64,000 nucleotides of DNA, taken from Agrobacterium vitis. Lineage in GTDB: Bacteria > Pseudomonadota > Alphaproteobacteria > Rhizobiales > Rhizobiaceae. Position numbers and translations under genes: made by a program. Location: assembly GCF_037039395.1 (NCBI RefSeq), contig NZ_CP146243.1, forward strand, positions 62,001 to 126,000. The letters are read 5' to 3'. This document shows, one piece after another, positions 45,845-54,651 of the stretch. The notes under the pieces were generated by a model that worked only from the letters and a program-made list of their open reading frames with translations, had not been told where the DNA came from and searched no databases. Positions within the stretch are counted from its first letter, which is position 1; each line of letters opens with the position of its first letter.

Positions 45845-46576
45845 GATCAGCTCTGGCGGAGAGGATTTCTAATCCGCCATTGCGAGTGTAGGCAGGTCGA
45901 ACGAAGGATATGGACAAACGGTCAAGAGACGGGATTAGGAAAACCAGTTCTGCCGGACGGCACCTCGAGTGCGCGTGAGCGTGTTGGACCTGATCTGCGA
46001 ACTCCCATATGGGCCCGCGACGTACTACGGTCGCAACGAGAGGCCGGACACACGTCAGCACCCGAACAACGTTCAAGACTGAGTGAAGATTTTGCTTGCA
46101 TTCGAGGGAGCGTCCACACACGTCCGGCGAACGCATTTTCGTCTGGTCGAGCGGACGACTATGGGATGCGCTTTGCCTCATCGGCCATGACACGCTCGAT
46201 CGTATCGGTATCGCATTGTTCGCCATCGAGGAACTGACGTATTCTACCGTCGCACGCCCGTATGTTGGAAAGGAGATTTTGAAGGTCGTCGATTCCATCT
46301 TCGGTCAGACCCTTCGTGTCATCTTTACTGCCATCGCGGAGCTAAACCAGTTCGCCCTCGGAGATACTGTCCGAGTTGGCGGCCACCTCACGGCCGCTTA
46401 GCGTTGTAGAGCCCCTTTACCGCATGATGCTCCAGCGACTTCCGCTCGGCCGAGCGAGAGCAGTTCAACAAGTTTAATAGGCGGATCGTACATCTGAAGA
46501 TTGAATAAAATATATGCCGCACTATTTAGGAGGCGAAGCGTTCGCTCGATGGCGCCTGGCATTGGGGGCACTTTTG
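45845..46576. other. Stretch between IS110 and SDR pseudogene
   Basis: The first 100-250 bp should be the 3' non-coding part of the IS110 element. From 46096 to 46401 a plus-strand frame of 101 residues is open (part reads EELTYSTVARPYVGKEILKV) but has no ribosome binding site and no family resemblance. I do not call it a gene. Confidence 0.35.
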
Positions 46577-47574
46577 ATGATGGTGAATGGTAATAGCTCG
46601 GACCGCGCTCCGCCGTTGCAGACCGTTATAGTCACCGGGGGCAATTCCGGTCTGGGTTATGCCTGCGCCAGCGCGTTGCTTGCGGCGTCTCCGCCGTGGC
46701 ACGTCGTTATTGCCTGCCGCGATCCGGTACGTGCGCAAAGCGCTGTTGAAGCGTTGCGTGAATTCGCGGCGCCCGGCGCGAAGGTCCAAGCGATGGATCT
46801 TGATCTCGCATCCCTTGCATCGATCCGTGCCTTTGCGGCGAAGCTGGACGGCACATTAAAAACGGCGAGTTTGCCTCCGCTTCATGGCCTCGTCTGCAAT
46901 GCCGCTGTGCAAGGTGCAAAGACGTTCACAGTCGATGGTTTCGAGACGACTTTCGGTGTCGGTCATCTGGGGCATTATTTGCTTGTCAACCTGCTCTTGC
47001 CGCTGATGGAGAAGCCGGGTCGCATCGCCGTCGTGGCCAGCGGCGTGCATGATCCAGCGGAGCTGGCGAAGGTGCCGGCCAGCGCCGGTGTGCCCGTGCC
47101 TGCCTGGAACACGCCAGCTGCGCTGGCCAAAGGCGAACTCGGTCCGGAAGCGGCAAATGACGACGCCGGGGCGGACCGTGGTCGGCGCTATTCGACCACT
47201 AAGCTTGCCAACGTCTATTTCACCTATGGCCTCGCGCCACTGCTGCCTGTGGGCATCACGGTCAACGCCTTCGATCCCGGATTATGCCGGGAACCGGGCT
47301 TGCCCGCGACTATCCCGCGATCGCGCGCTTTGCATGGCATGCCATCCTTCCAAGATTGCTCCCATTGTTGCGATTGATCCTGGTGAAGAACATCCACACG
47401 CCCGAGGAGTCCGGCTCGGCGCTGGCGAGACTGATCGTGGACCCGGCGCTTGCCGCAACGAACGGAAGATATTTCGAGGGCATGCGCGAAATTCCGTCTT
47501 CGGTTGAATCGTATGACGAGGGACGAGCACAGGAGCTTTGGCGTGATAGTGCGACTCTCACCGGCATAGTGTAG
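46577..47574 (+). pseudogene. Short-chain dehydrogenase/reductase, frameshifted
   Basis: The N-terminal part has the NAD(P)-binding motif VTGGNSGLGYACASALL, GLVCNAAVQG and the catalytic YSTTK. After VNAFDPGL the frame is lost at about 47283 and resumes one base off with MPGTGLARDYPAIARFAWHA, which continues to the natural C-terminus (stop at 47574). A single-base deletion explains this. The substrate would be unknown even for the intact enzyme. Closest type: light-dependent protochlorophyllide-reductase/retinol-dehydrogenase-like SDRs. Confidence 0.8.
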
Positions 47575-47622
47575 CTGGTATTGCCAGGTTGTTTGACCCC
47601 AGCATTTCGGGTAGCGAGACGA

Positions 47623-47786
47623 ATGAAGGTACCCAGCTCATTTCCCCGTCTGAAGGAGGTTGGTTTTCCGAGTGAAATTATTGCCTACTTGGTTTGGATC
47701 TACCATCGGTTTGCCCTGAGCACGGCCGAGGTGGAAGACATTCTGACCGAGCGTGGCGTGATTGTCGGCCGGGAAACTGTTCGTCT
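47623..47786 (+). pseudogene. IS6-family transposase, N-terminal fragment
   Basis: MKVPSSFPRLKEVGFPSEII continues to YHRFALSTAEVEDILTERGV and VGRETVRL, the typical N-terminus of rhizobial IS6 transposases. It ends abruptly at the 16-bp motif 47787-47802, which supplies the stop. Confidence 0.8.
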
Positions 47787-47802
47787 GGTGTTGTCACGTT
47801 AA
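47787..47802 (+). repeat. 16-bp IS-end-like motif, copy 2
   Basis: GGTGTTGTCACGTTAA, identical to 43480-43495. It interrupts the IS6-type frame. Confidence 0.7.
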
Positions 47803-48534
47803 CTGGCTTGCAGTTGCCTACGTTTTGGGTTGGGCGTAAATTCTGGCCTTTGCCAGTGACATCGCCGCTGAGCTGGAGCTGAAGCTGGCTTCAGCGCCGA
47901 AGAAAAGGTTGGATCACAAGCGGCTGAGCCATCTGCCGAAGCACTTTTTTGGGATCGAAGCAATCCTGTGCCCGCCCGGTAGCTGGAAGGAGGAAGGCGT
48001 TCCGCCACCGGATTTCGTGCAGAAATCCTTGAGAGAGTTGTATCGTGGGGAGGAGGCTAGCGCCGTAGGCAAGGATCATCGGGATGCGGTCATCCGTCGC
48101 CTCGTGGAGCCGAGCAGCCTTGTCGTCAGCAGCGATGTTGGTCGTCGCTTGCCGGACGGTCCTTCGATCCGCGTTAGGCAACATGACGTGGACGTTCCGA
48201 CGATCACTTTTATTTCAGGGCGAACGACGGATGATCGGACGCCGAAAATCACCAACAATCCCGAAGCCCCGCAAGGGTGAGGTAAATGGCGGCGCTCTTG
48301 CGCCGCCGGCGAACTTCATGAACGGGATAGGGTCTCTGCCCTAAGGTCATGCAGGAGCAAAGAGATCGAGCCAGTCTTCTCAAATCTTGCGACAATACAA
48401 ACAGTTAGCGATTGACTCTTCGAATGATCCTCTAGAAATTCCACCCATAGGCACGTGCCTGCGAGATTGGGGTGAGCTATGCTGCTTTTGTAGACCTTGA
48501 ATGGGGAAAGCCTTCTCTAGACCGCCGCCATAAC
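47803..48534. other. Gene-poor stretch before the exporter operon
   Basis: About 730 bp. A plus-strand frame near 47850-47960 reads AELELKLASAPKKRLDHKRL and may be an IS66-type relic, but this is weak. The right part should contain the promoter of the exporter operon. TTGACT at about 48414 is one -35 candidate; no matching -10 is obvious. Confidence 0.35.
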
Positions 48535-48548
48535 ACAACTGTACTAAT
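48535..48548. promoter_or_regulatory. 14-bp motif upstream of the HlyD-ABC operon
   Basis: ACAACTGTACTAAT lies 152 bp before the HlyD-type start. It matches ACAGCTGTACTAGT upstream of the GG-leader peptide gene (52615-52628) at 12 of 14 positions. A shared regulator is plausible. Confidence 0.5.
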
Positions 48549-48699
48549 TACATTGCGGTGTGTTTTGCGATAAATGATGCACTCATATTAATGAAAGCCG
48601 CAGCAGGACGCCAAGCCGCGGATAAGAGTAACGGCGTCCGCGATGGTTACGACCTTACGGAGCATCGCACTTCAGGCTCCCAACCGCCAGGAGCCGACC

Positions 48700-49992
48700 T
48701 TGAAACACGAACCTCCACATCTCTTCCGTCCAGAAGTTCGTGAAGCTCAGTCTCTCGGTTGGATGGGTAGACCGGTTGTCATTCAGAGCTTACCGTTTCA
48801 ATTGAGTGCGGTGGTGTCGCTGTTGCTCGTTGCCGCCGCTGTCTTGATGATAACATTCGGGCACTACGCACGGCGAGTCCGGGTTGAGGGGATCATGATG
48901 CCTTTGACTGGAATCAGCCGCATTGCTTCACCCCAGAACGGATGGATCAGCAAGCAATGGGTTAACGACGGAGACAAAGTCTTTCTCGGTCAACCGTTGT
49001 ACACTCTTCGCCTCGATATCACGGCGTCGAGTGGATCCACCGAAGAAGCTGTGATCGCTTTATTGAGAGAGAAGAGAGGAGTTTTACGCGCTGACCTCGG
49101 CAGGCAGGATGCGATCAACCGAGAAAAAAAGGCCGGACTAGAACACGTTCGCCAGAGTGTCGAAGCCGAGGGAAGGCTGATTGACGACCAGATTGCCCTG
49201 GCGTCGGAACATGTTGATCTGTTGAAGGCAATGGCCGACAAGCAGAAGGCCAATTTAAAACGCGGCTTTGCCAAGGATTCTGATTACGAACCACGCCTGC
49301 AGAACGTCATGTCACAGCAGGCACAGATAAAACAATTGATGCGTGATCGAGCCGAAATCGAGACGCGCTTACAAGACACTTTGTCCCAGCTAGCCTCTTT
49401 CGATCTCAACGCCGCGTCCGAGCTAAGCAAAATGAAGCAGGAAATCATCGACGTCGAACAACGGCTTTCTGAGAGCGAAGCAAAATGGGAAATCACTCTC
49501 ACTGCGCCGAGAGATGGCACTGTAACTGCGCTAATCGGCCACGTTGGTCAGACGGTTTCCAGTGGCGCGCCGCTTCTTTCGGTTCTGCCCGAAGGCGATC
49601 CGCTATCAGCGCAGTTGCTCGTCCCCAGCAGTGCCATCGGCTTCGTCAAGGAGGGGCAACGCGTTCTCATGCGCTATGATTCGTTCCCTTATCAGAAATT
49701 TGGACAATACCGCGGGGTGGTCGCCGCAATCTCTGGTACGACGCTGTCGGGAGAAGAAATGCAGGTCTCCGGCCTGGGAACACCAGAAGCCGGCCAGCGT
49801 GAACATATGTACCGCGTCACCGTTCACCCCGACCAACCAGCGGTACTTGCATACGGAAAATTGGTCTCGATACAACCTGGAATGAAATTGGAGGCAAGCA
49901 TCTTGGCTGACGCGCGCCCACTCTATCAGTGGATATTGGATCCGCTTTACAGTTTGGGACGCGCAACTTCCACGGACGGATTAGTCCGATGA
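48700..49992 (+). CDS. HlyD-family membrane-fusion protein (bacteriocin exporter adaptor)
   Basis: A 430-residue periplasmic adaptor linking the ABC exporter to an outer-membrane channel. From a TTG at 48700 it reads (M)KHEPPHLFRPEVREAQSLGW. One membrane helix lies near residues 36-57 (LSAVVSLLLVAAAVLMITFG). A biotinyl-lipoyl half-domain (GISRIASPQNGWISKQWVND), a long coiled coil (residues about 110-270) and a C-terminal beta barrel (VLMRYDSFPYQKFGQYRGVV, as in CvaA/RaxA) follow. AGGAG six bases upstream supports the TTG; an ATG at 48643 in the same frame lacks such a site. The ABC gene overlaps its stop (ATGA), so the two are coupled. Confidence 0.87.
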   Translation: MKHEPPHLFRPEVREAQSLGWMGRPVVIQSLPFQLSAVVSLLLVAAAVLMITFGHYARRVRVEGIMMPLTGISRIASPQNGWISKQWVNDGDKVFLGQPLYTLRLDITASSGSTEEAVIALLREKRGVLRADLGRQDAINREKKAGLEHVRQSVEAEGRLIDDQIALASEHVDLLKAMADKQKANLKRGFAKDSDYEPRLQNVMSQQAQIKQLMRDRAEIETRLQDTLSQLASFDLNAASELSKMKQEIIDVEQRLSESEAKWEITLTAPRDGTVTALIGHVGQTVSSGAPLLSVLPEGDPLSAQLLVPSSAIGFVKEGQRVLMRYDSFPYQKFGQYRGVVAAISGTTLSGEEMQVSGLGTPEAGQREHMYRVTVHPDQPAVLAYGKLVSIQPGMKLEASILADARPLYQWILDPLYSLGRATSTDGLVR

Positions 49993-52124
49993 ATGTCCCG
50001 CCAGTCCTGTCCCTTCTCAGCTCAAAAATGTCCAGCGGAATGCGATCACAGCCGCCGATCATCATACAAGCTGAAGCAACCGAATGCGGTCTTGCGTGCA
50101 TGGCGATGCTTGCTGGTCATTATGGCTATCAGATCGATTTGCCAGCAATTCGGCGCAAATTTCCGACTTCCCTCAAAGGCGTCACAATTCGCAATCTTGT
50201 AACGATGGGCGCGGCGCTTGGGCTCGCCACCCGAGCGCTACGAGCGGAGCTAAGTGCACTCTCGAAGCTACGGTTGCCTTGTATTCTTCACTGGGATCAT
50301 AACCACTTCGTGCTTTTAACCAAGGTCGGTCGGCGCAGTCTCGTCCTTCATGATCCAGGCCACGGTCGGCGCGTCATCAAGATCAGCGAGGCGTCAAAGC
50401 ACTTTACTGGTGTTGCGCTTGAGGCCTGGCCGACAGAAAAATTCGAGAAGACGGAAAAAGACGCAGTGAGCGTTTGGAGAATGGTCTCAAGAACGCAGGG
50501 TCTCGGCAGAGTCGTCCTAGCGATCCTCGCGCATTCCCTCCTTCTCGAAACAGTGACGATTGCGATGCCGATCGGCTTCCAGCTCGTTTTAGACCAGGTT
50601 GTCGTGACGTCAGATTACGACCTTCTGGCTCTGATAGCCATCGGCCTTTCTGCTCTTCTGTTTATGAAGGTCTTTCTTGGATTTATCAGGTCAAGGACAG
50701 CCCTTGGCGTCGGGTCGAGCATTACCCTTCAGTGGAAGGTCGGGCTGTTCGACAAATTGATGCAGCTTCCTCTCGATTTCTTCGAGAAACGCCATGTGGG
50801 GGATATTGTGTCCCGGTTCGGGTCCCTGGATGAAATCCAGAGAACCGTTACCAACAAGGCGGTTTTCGCCATGGTGGATGGCCTGATGTCGATTGCGCTC
50901 GTTGCGATGATGATCATTTACGGTGGTAGCCTCGTATTCGTCGCGATCGCCTCCGTCTGCCTCTATGCCGTCTTGCGTTCGCTCACCTACCCCCGATATC
51001 GTGCCTTGTCCGACGAGGCGATTATCCATGAAGCTAAAGAACAGTCTCACTTCATTGAGACCGTGCGCGGGGCGGCAAGCCTCAAAGCACTCGGTCTTGA
51101 GAAGCAACGCCGCTCCCTTTGGACGAACTATCTTGTCGAACGCGTCAGCGCAAACATAGAGACCGAGAGATTCAACCTTGTTTTTCAGGCGGCAGCGCAA
51201 GCCCTTTTCGGAGCGGATCGAATCCTCATGATTTACCTGGGAGGCCATGCCATTCTCGGGGGAACCCTTTCCGTCGGGATGTTCGTCGCTTTCTTGACAT
51301 ACAAAGATCAGTTTGCCGACAGGATCAATAGCTTCCTCGACACAGCAATTTCTCTACGCATGATGTCTCTGCACGGAGAGAGAATTGCGGATATTGCCTT
51401 GACTACCGACGAGCAAACCTATCCGGCACCTATTGTAAGCGTCGATAGGACCGCTGCTGCATATGGGTCGTTGGCGTTGCGGGACATTGCCTTCCGATAT
51501 TCGGAGAACGAGCCGGAGGTCCTGTCCGGGATAGATCTGGATATTCCCGCAGGGGCATGTTTAGGAATCGCAGGGCCTTCTGGCGCAGGAAAATCGACAC
51601 TGCTTAAAATCATGGGTGGACTGATAAAACCAACGCGCGGCGAGGTATCATTCTCCGGCCAGTCCATCGCCGCACTGGGGCTTGCAAATTTCCGCGATCA
51701 TGTTGGCTTTGTACTCCAGGAAGACCGGCTATTTGCGGGATCCATTGCCGAGAATATTGCAGGTTTTGCAGGTGAAGTTGACGTCAGGCATGTGCAATTC
51801 TGCGCGGAGGTTGCCGCTATTCATGCCGATATCATGCGCATGCCAATGGGATACGACAGCGTAGTCGGCGATATGGGAAGTGCTTTGTCAGGAGGGCAGA
51901 GGCAGAGAATCGTGCTCGCCAGGGCGCTGTATCGCAAGCCCAAGATCCTTTTTCTCGATGAAGCGACAAGCCATCTGGATGAGGAGAATGAAGAGCGCGT
52001 GAACCAGGCCATCAAGCATCTGCCCATAACACGCGTTATTGTGGCTCATAGGCCCTCGTCTCTTGCTGTTGCCGATATGCTAATGCGAGTCGGCAGATCA
52101 GAAAAGCCAACTTCTGCCCTCTGA
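49989..52124 (+). CDS. Peptidase-containing ABC exporter (C39, CvaB/LagD type)
   Basis: A 711-residue exporter that cleaves double-glycine leaders and secretes the cargo. The N-terminal C39 peptidase carries Gln27, Cys33 (ECGLACMAMLAG), His106 (HWDHNHFVLL) and Asp122 (LHDPGHG), a complete catalytic set. Six membrane segments occupy about residues 165-440. The nucleotide-binding domain has GPSGAGKST (from residue 529), signature LSGGQRQR (about 634) and Walker B ILFLDEA (about 657). The ATG at 49989 overlaps the HlyD stop. The likely substrate is the GG-leader peptide encoded convergently at 52310-52516. Confidence 0.93.
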   Translation: MNVPPVLSLLSSKMSSGMRSQPPIIIQAEATECGLACMAMLAGHYGYQIDLPAIRRKFPTSLKGVTIRNLVTMGAALGLATRALRAELSALSKLRLPCILHWDHNHFVLLTKVGRRSLVLHDPGHGRRVIKISEASKHFTGVALEAWPTEKFEKTEKDAVSVWRMVSRTQGLGRVVLAILAHSLLLETVTIAMPIGFQLVLDQVVVTSDYDLLALIAIGLSALLFMKVFLGFIRSRTALGVGSSITLQWKVGLFDKLMQLPLDFFEKRHVGDIVSRFGSLDEIQRTVTNKAVFAMVDGLMSIALVAMMIIYGGSLVFVAIASVCLYAVLRSLTYPRYRALSDEAIIHEAKEQSHFIETVRGAASLKALGLEKQRRSLWTNYLVERVSANIETERFNLVFQAAAQALFGADRILMIYLGGHAILGGTLSVGMFVAFLTYKDQFADRINSFLDTAISLRMMSLHGERIADIALTTDEQTYPAPIVSVDRTAAAYGSLALRDIAFRYSENEPEVLSGIDLDIPAGACLGIAGPSGAGKSTLLKIMGGLIKPTRGEVSFSGQSIAALGLANFRDHVGFVLQEDRLFAGSIAENIAGFAGEVDVRHVQFCAEVAAIHADIMRMPMGYDSVVGDMGSALSGGQRQRIVLARALYRKPKILFLDEATSHLDEENEERVNQAIKHLPITRVIVAHRPSSLAVADMLMRVGRSEKPTSAL

Positions 52125-52192
52125 AAAACAGCAAGACGTTTGCCGAGCTCGTGAATTTTCGATCAAAAAGATGGTACGCATTCACTAATTGT

Positions 52193-52226
52193 GCGGCCGA
52201 GCCCTTTCTGCAAAAGGCTCGGCCGC
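52193..52226. terminator. Bidirectional terminator hairpin between exporter and peptide genes
   Basis: GCGGCCGAGCC, a 12-nt loop, then GGCTCGGCCGC: a perfect 11-bp GC-rich stem, 68 bp after the ABC stop and 84 bp after the convergent peptide stop. T tracts are short on both sides. Confidence 0.75.
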
Positions 52227-52309
52227 TTCTGAAGACTCATAAGATGAACTTTGATCGGGTGATCTACAAATCCGTCGCAACTATCACGGAAGTCGATCTC
52301 CCCAAGCCA

Positions 52310-52516
52310 TCATTTTGGCCAGCACACGTCATAATAAACGTAGCTGCCGCCCTTGGTGATTGTGGTCATCGATCCGCCGCCTGCGATGCCCGTGTGTTCG
52401 AACTTGTATCCCGCAGCTTCGAAAGACAAGCCGCCACTGACGTTATCAAGCTCGGTATCAGTTAACTCGCGCAGGGTCGAATACGAATCTTCCTGCGAAA
52501 CCATCAAATGTTCCAT
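52310..52516 (-). CDS. Double-glycine-leader peptide (bacteriocin precursor candidate)
   Basis: A 68-residue precursor. The leader MEHLMVSQEDSYSTLREL continues TDTELDNVSGG, ending at Gly28-Gly29. This is the class II bacteriocin/microcin leader consensus (LxxxELxxVxGG) recognised by C39 exporters. The predicted mature peptide has 39 residues, is Gly-rich (GIAGGGS, KGGS), has one Cys near the end (YYDVCWPK) and a net charge near neutral. AGAGGA lies 7 nt upstream of the ATG. It is convergent with the C39 exporter, separated by a terminator. No immunity gene is obvious nearby. The product could be an antibacterial peptide or a signal; its sequence family is not one I recognise. Confidence 0.82.
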   Translation of the reverse strand: MEHLMVSQEDSYSTLRELTDTELDNVSGGLSFEAAGYKFEHTGIAGGGSMTTITKGGSYVYYDVCWPK

Positions 52517-52614
52517 GTTATTTCCTCTTTTGATAACATTGAAGCGGACAGCCTGAAAGGCACATGGCCACCCGCAAAAAAATAAACAATAGAAGTGCAT
52601 AAGGCGCAATTAGA

Positions 52615-52628
52615 ACAGCTGTACTAGT
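52615..52628. promoter_or_regulatory. 14-bp motif upstream of the GG-leader peptide gene
   Basis: ACAGCTGTACTAGT, 99 bp before the peptide start, shared with 48535-48548. The LuxR-type fragment immediately beyond it suggests, but does not prove, that this is an activator site. Confidence 0.5.
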
Positions 52629-52667
52629 CGCGACAGGCAACTGATGGAGGTGCTGGTAGAATGCCCA

Positions 52668-52856
52668 TCACTCCAACTGCTTGTCATATACATTGATCAA
52701 GCCTTCACTGATGCCCTTGGTCACTGCTGCAGAGCGTGACGAAACGCCAAGCGCGCGCCCCATCGCTGACACGTGGATTCGAACCATGAAGGGAGATATT
52801 GACAAGATCACCGCAATTTCCTTGTTTGTCTTGCCAGCTGACGTTGGTGCGCGGCT
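52668..52856 (-). pseudogene. LuxR-type regulator, C-terminal DNA-binding fragment
   Basis: The minus strand reads GKTNKEIAVILSISPFMVRI, then HVSAMGRALGVSSRSAAVTK and a stop at 52668. This is a LuxR/NarL helix-turn-helix. The N-terminal sensory part is missing; the frame runs into the IS5 element at about 52860. The fragment lies on the same strand as, and upstream of, the peptide gene, so it was probably its regulator. Confidence 0.78.
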
Positions 52857-52893
52857 CAGCTAATCAGCGGATCTCGTTCTTTGATGGGTCCGC

Positions 52894-53892
52894 TTATTTG
52901 GCTGCTCCTGCCGAGGCTCGGCAACGAACGGATTTCGGTCGTCCGCAGGCGAGCATTCGGTTAAGAATGGCGACGCCGATCGCAGCTTCGGTCTGTTGAG
53001 CGAGGAATGACCGAGCGCGCAAACGCTGTCCAATGACGCCTTTATATCGACCCATCGCGGTTTCAACCAATGCTCGTTTGCCATAGCCGGTAGATGCCTG
53101 CCATTTAAGCCGGCCGTCTATCTGCACGGATGCGATGTGGTCGTGTCTCTGGCAGAACGCCTGGGCGTTGGGCTTTTCAACCGCATTCGAGCGCGGTGGA
53201 ATGACTACCCTTGCTCCTGGGCTGTGACGCAGGACAACGTCATAGGTGGGAGCACCATCATAGGCTCCATCGGCAGTGAACTGATCAATCTCATTGTTGA
53301 TCTGATCCAGCAAAGGTTCCAGTTGCGAGGCATCTCCAGTTTCTTGATCTGTCAGGCTATGGGCAATAATCTCGCCACTATCGGTATCAATAGCCAGGTG
53401 CAGTTTTCGCCAGTTGCGGCGGGACTTTACGCCATGCTTCTCCTCGAGCCATTGGCCGGCGCCATAGACCTTGAGCCCAGTACTGTCGACCACAACATGA
53501 ATGGGTCCGTCCGCCACATGCGGCCGGTCGTTGCCTCTGCCTGATGGCTTCCAGGTTCTGGCCCGTCGGCTTAGCGTGGTGTGATCGGGCACAGGCAGAT
53601 CCAATCCCATCATGTCCAGCACCGAACTCAGCAGGCCTTTGCTCTGGCGCAAACGCAGCCCAAACACCATGCCCAGCATCAGAGTAGTTTCGATCGCCAG
53701 ATCCGAATAGAGAGGCTGGCCACCACGCGTCCTGCGACGTGGAGCAGCCCAGCCCGCCAGCGCATCGGGAGTTATCCAAAATGTAAAGCTGCCACGGCGG
53801 CGAAGGCCCGCCTCATACTCCGCCCAGTTCGTCACTTTGAACTTCATCTTACCGATGCGATGGCGACGGGAGGCGTTATGTTTGTGCGGCAT
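52894..53892 (-). CDS. IS5-family (IS903 group) transposase
   Basis: A 332-residue DDE transposase: MPHKHNASRRHRIGKMKFKV, YEAGLRRRGSFTFWITPDAL, PDHTTLSRRARTW, IHVVVDSTGLKVYGAGQW (first Asp), QFTADGAYDGAPTYDVV (second Asp) and ETAMGRYKGVIGQRLRAR (Glu region). It looks intact. The element, roughly 52860-53970, cuts a LuxR-type gene on the left and an IS110 transposase on the right. I could not settle its terminal repeats. Confidence 0.9.
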   Translation of the reverse strand: MPHKHNASRRHRIGKMKFKVTNWAEYEAGLRRRGSFTFWITPDALAGWAAPRRRTRGGQPLYSDLAIETTLMLGMVFGLRLRQSKGLLSSVLDMMGLDLPVPDHTTLSRRARTWKPSGRGNDRPHVADGPIHVVVDSTGLKVYGAGQWLEEKHGVKSRRNWRKLHLAIDTDSGEIIAHSLTDQETGDASQLEPLLDQINNEIDQFTADGAYDGAPTYDVVLRHSPGARVVIPPRSNAVEKPNAQAFCQRHDHIASVQIDGRLKWQASTGYGKRALVETAMGRYKGVIGQRLRARSFLAQQTEAAIGVAILNRMLACGRPKSVRCRASAGAAK

Positions 53893-53969
53893 GCTGGATC
53901 AATCAACCTATTTTCGATCCCGGCCCCATAGATGCAAAATGTTGAAATTTGATCCCCGCACCAACGCCG

Positions 53970-54423
53970 CGGCGAATATGACACCTCTCTCAAGAAGAAC
54001 GGCACGCAGCTGATTGATCAAGGTCGTTCGCTCCGCAACCAGCCGTGATCGACCCCGATGCAACGTCTGGACATCCAACTGCTCCTGGTTCTTCAGTTCG
54101 ACAGACCGCATCGGCGGTCGTGATGCCGCCTCGGCAATGCCCTCGGCATCTTTGTCATCATTCTTCTGCGCCTTTACATATGGGCGGATGTATTCCGGCG
54201 ACATCAGCCGAACCTCATGGCCTCTAGCGGCAAAGAGCCGGCCAAGATGGTGAGCACCACAGCAGGCCTCCATCTCGATAACGCAGGTTGGTAGCTTCTC
54301 AACGAATTCAATCAATGTCTGTCGCCGCATCGTCCGGCGGACAAATACAGCGCCGCGGTCATCTACCCCAACAACGCTGCAGCTGTTTTTCCCGATGTCG
54401 ATGCCCAAGATAGAAATCTGCAT
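53970..54423 (-). pseudogene. IS110-family transposase, N-terminal part
   Basis: MQISILGIDIGKNSCSVVGV, CVIEMEACCGAHHLGR, YVKAQKNDDKDAEGIAEAAS and INQLRAVLLERGVIF form the DEDD domain of an IS1111/IS110 transposase. After about residue 150 the frame enters the IS5-type element and stops at 53908. A terminal half is lost. Confidence 0.85.
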
Positions 54424-54509
54424 GGCTCTGCTCCTTTCTCTTCAAGAAAAGGACATCATACTCGATGCCCTCGGAAGGGCGGGCCATCCCATAACCAACA
54501 GTTAAAAAC

Positions 54510-54525
54510 TTAACATGACAACACC
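54510..54525 (-). repeat. 16-bp IS-end-like motif, copy 3
   Basis: On the minus strand GGTGTTGTCATGTTAA, one change from the copies at 43480 and 47787. It lies about 90 bp upstream of the IS110-type start. Confidence 0.65.
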
Positions 54526-54651
54526 ACCCCCTGAAATCGACATGAAACGAAGCATTTCCGGAGAAAGCGAAATCTCCGAAAAGCTTCCTTTTTCCTTTCT
54601 CTAAGGCTTTTTCTCGCCAACGAACCGACGTCGCCCGCCGCAGCGAGAGAT

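Noticed and set aside
46096..46401. 101-codon plus-strand frame
   Set aside because: No ribosome binding site, no recognisable motif, surrounded by IS debris.
47840..48280. Possible IS66-type relic and a 123-codon frame
   Set aside because: The match is limited to a short Lys/Leu-rich stretch with no catalytic motif.
52151..52465. A 104-codon plus-strand frame across the terminator and peptide gene
   Set aside because: It overlaps a strong hairpin and the antisense of the GG-leader gene, with no family resemblance.
54559..54578. CGGAGA/TCTCCG hairpin after the efe operon as a terminator
   Set aside because: The stem is only 6 bp and no T run follows on the minus strand.
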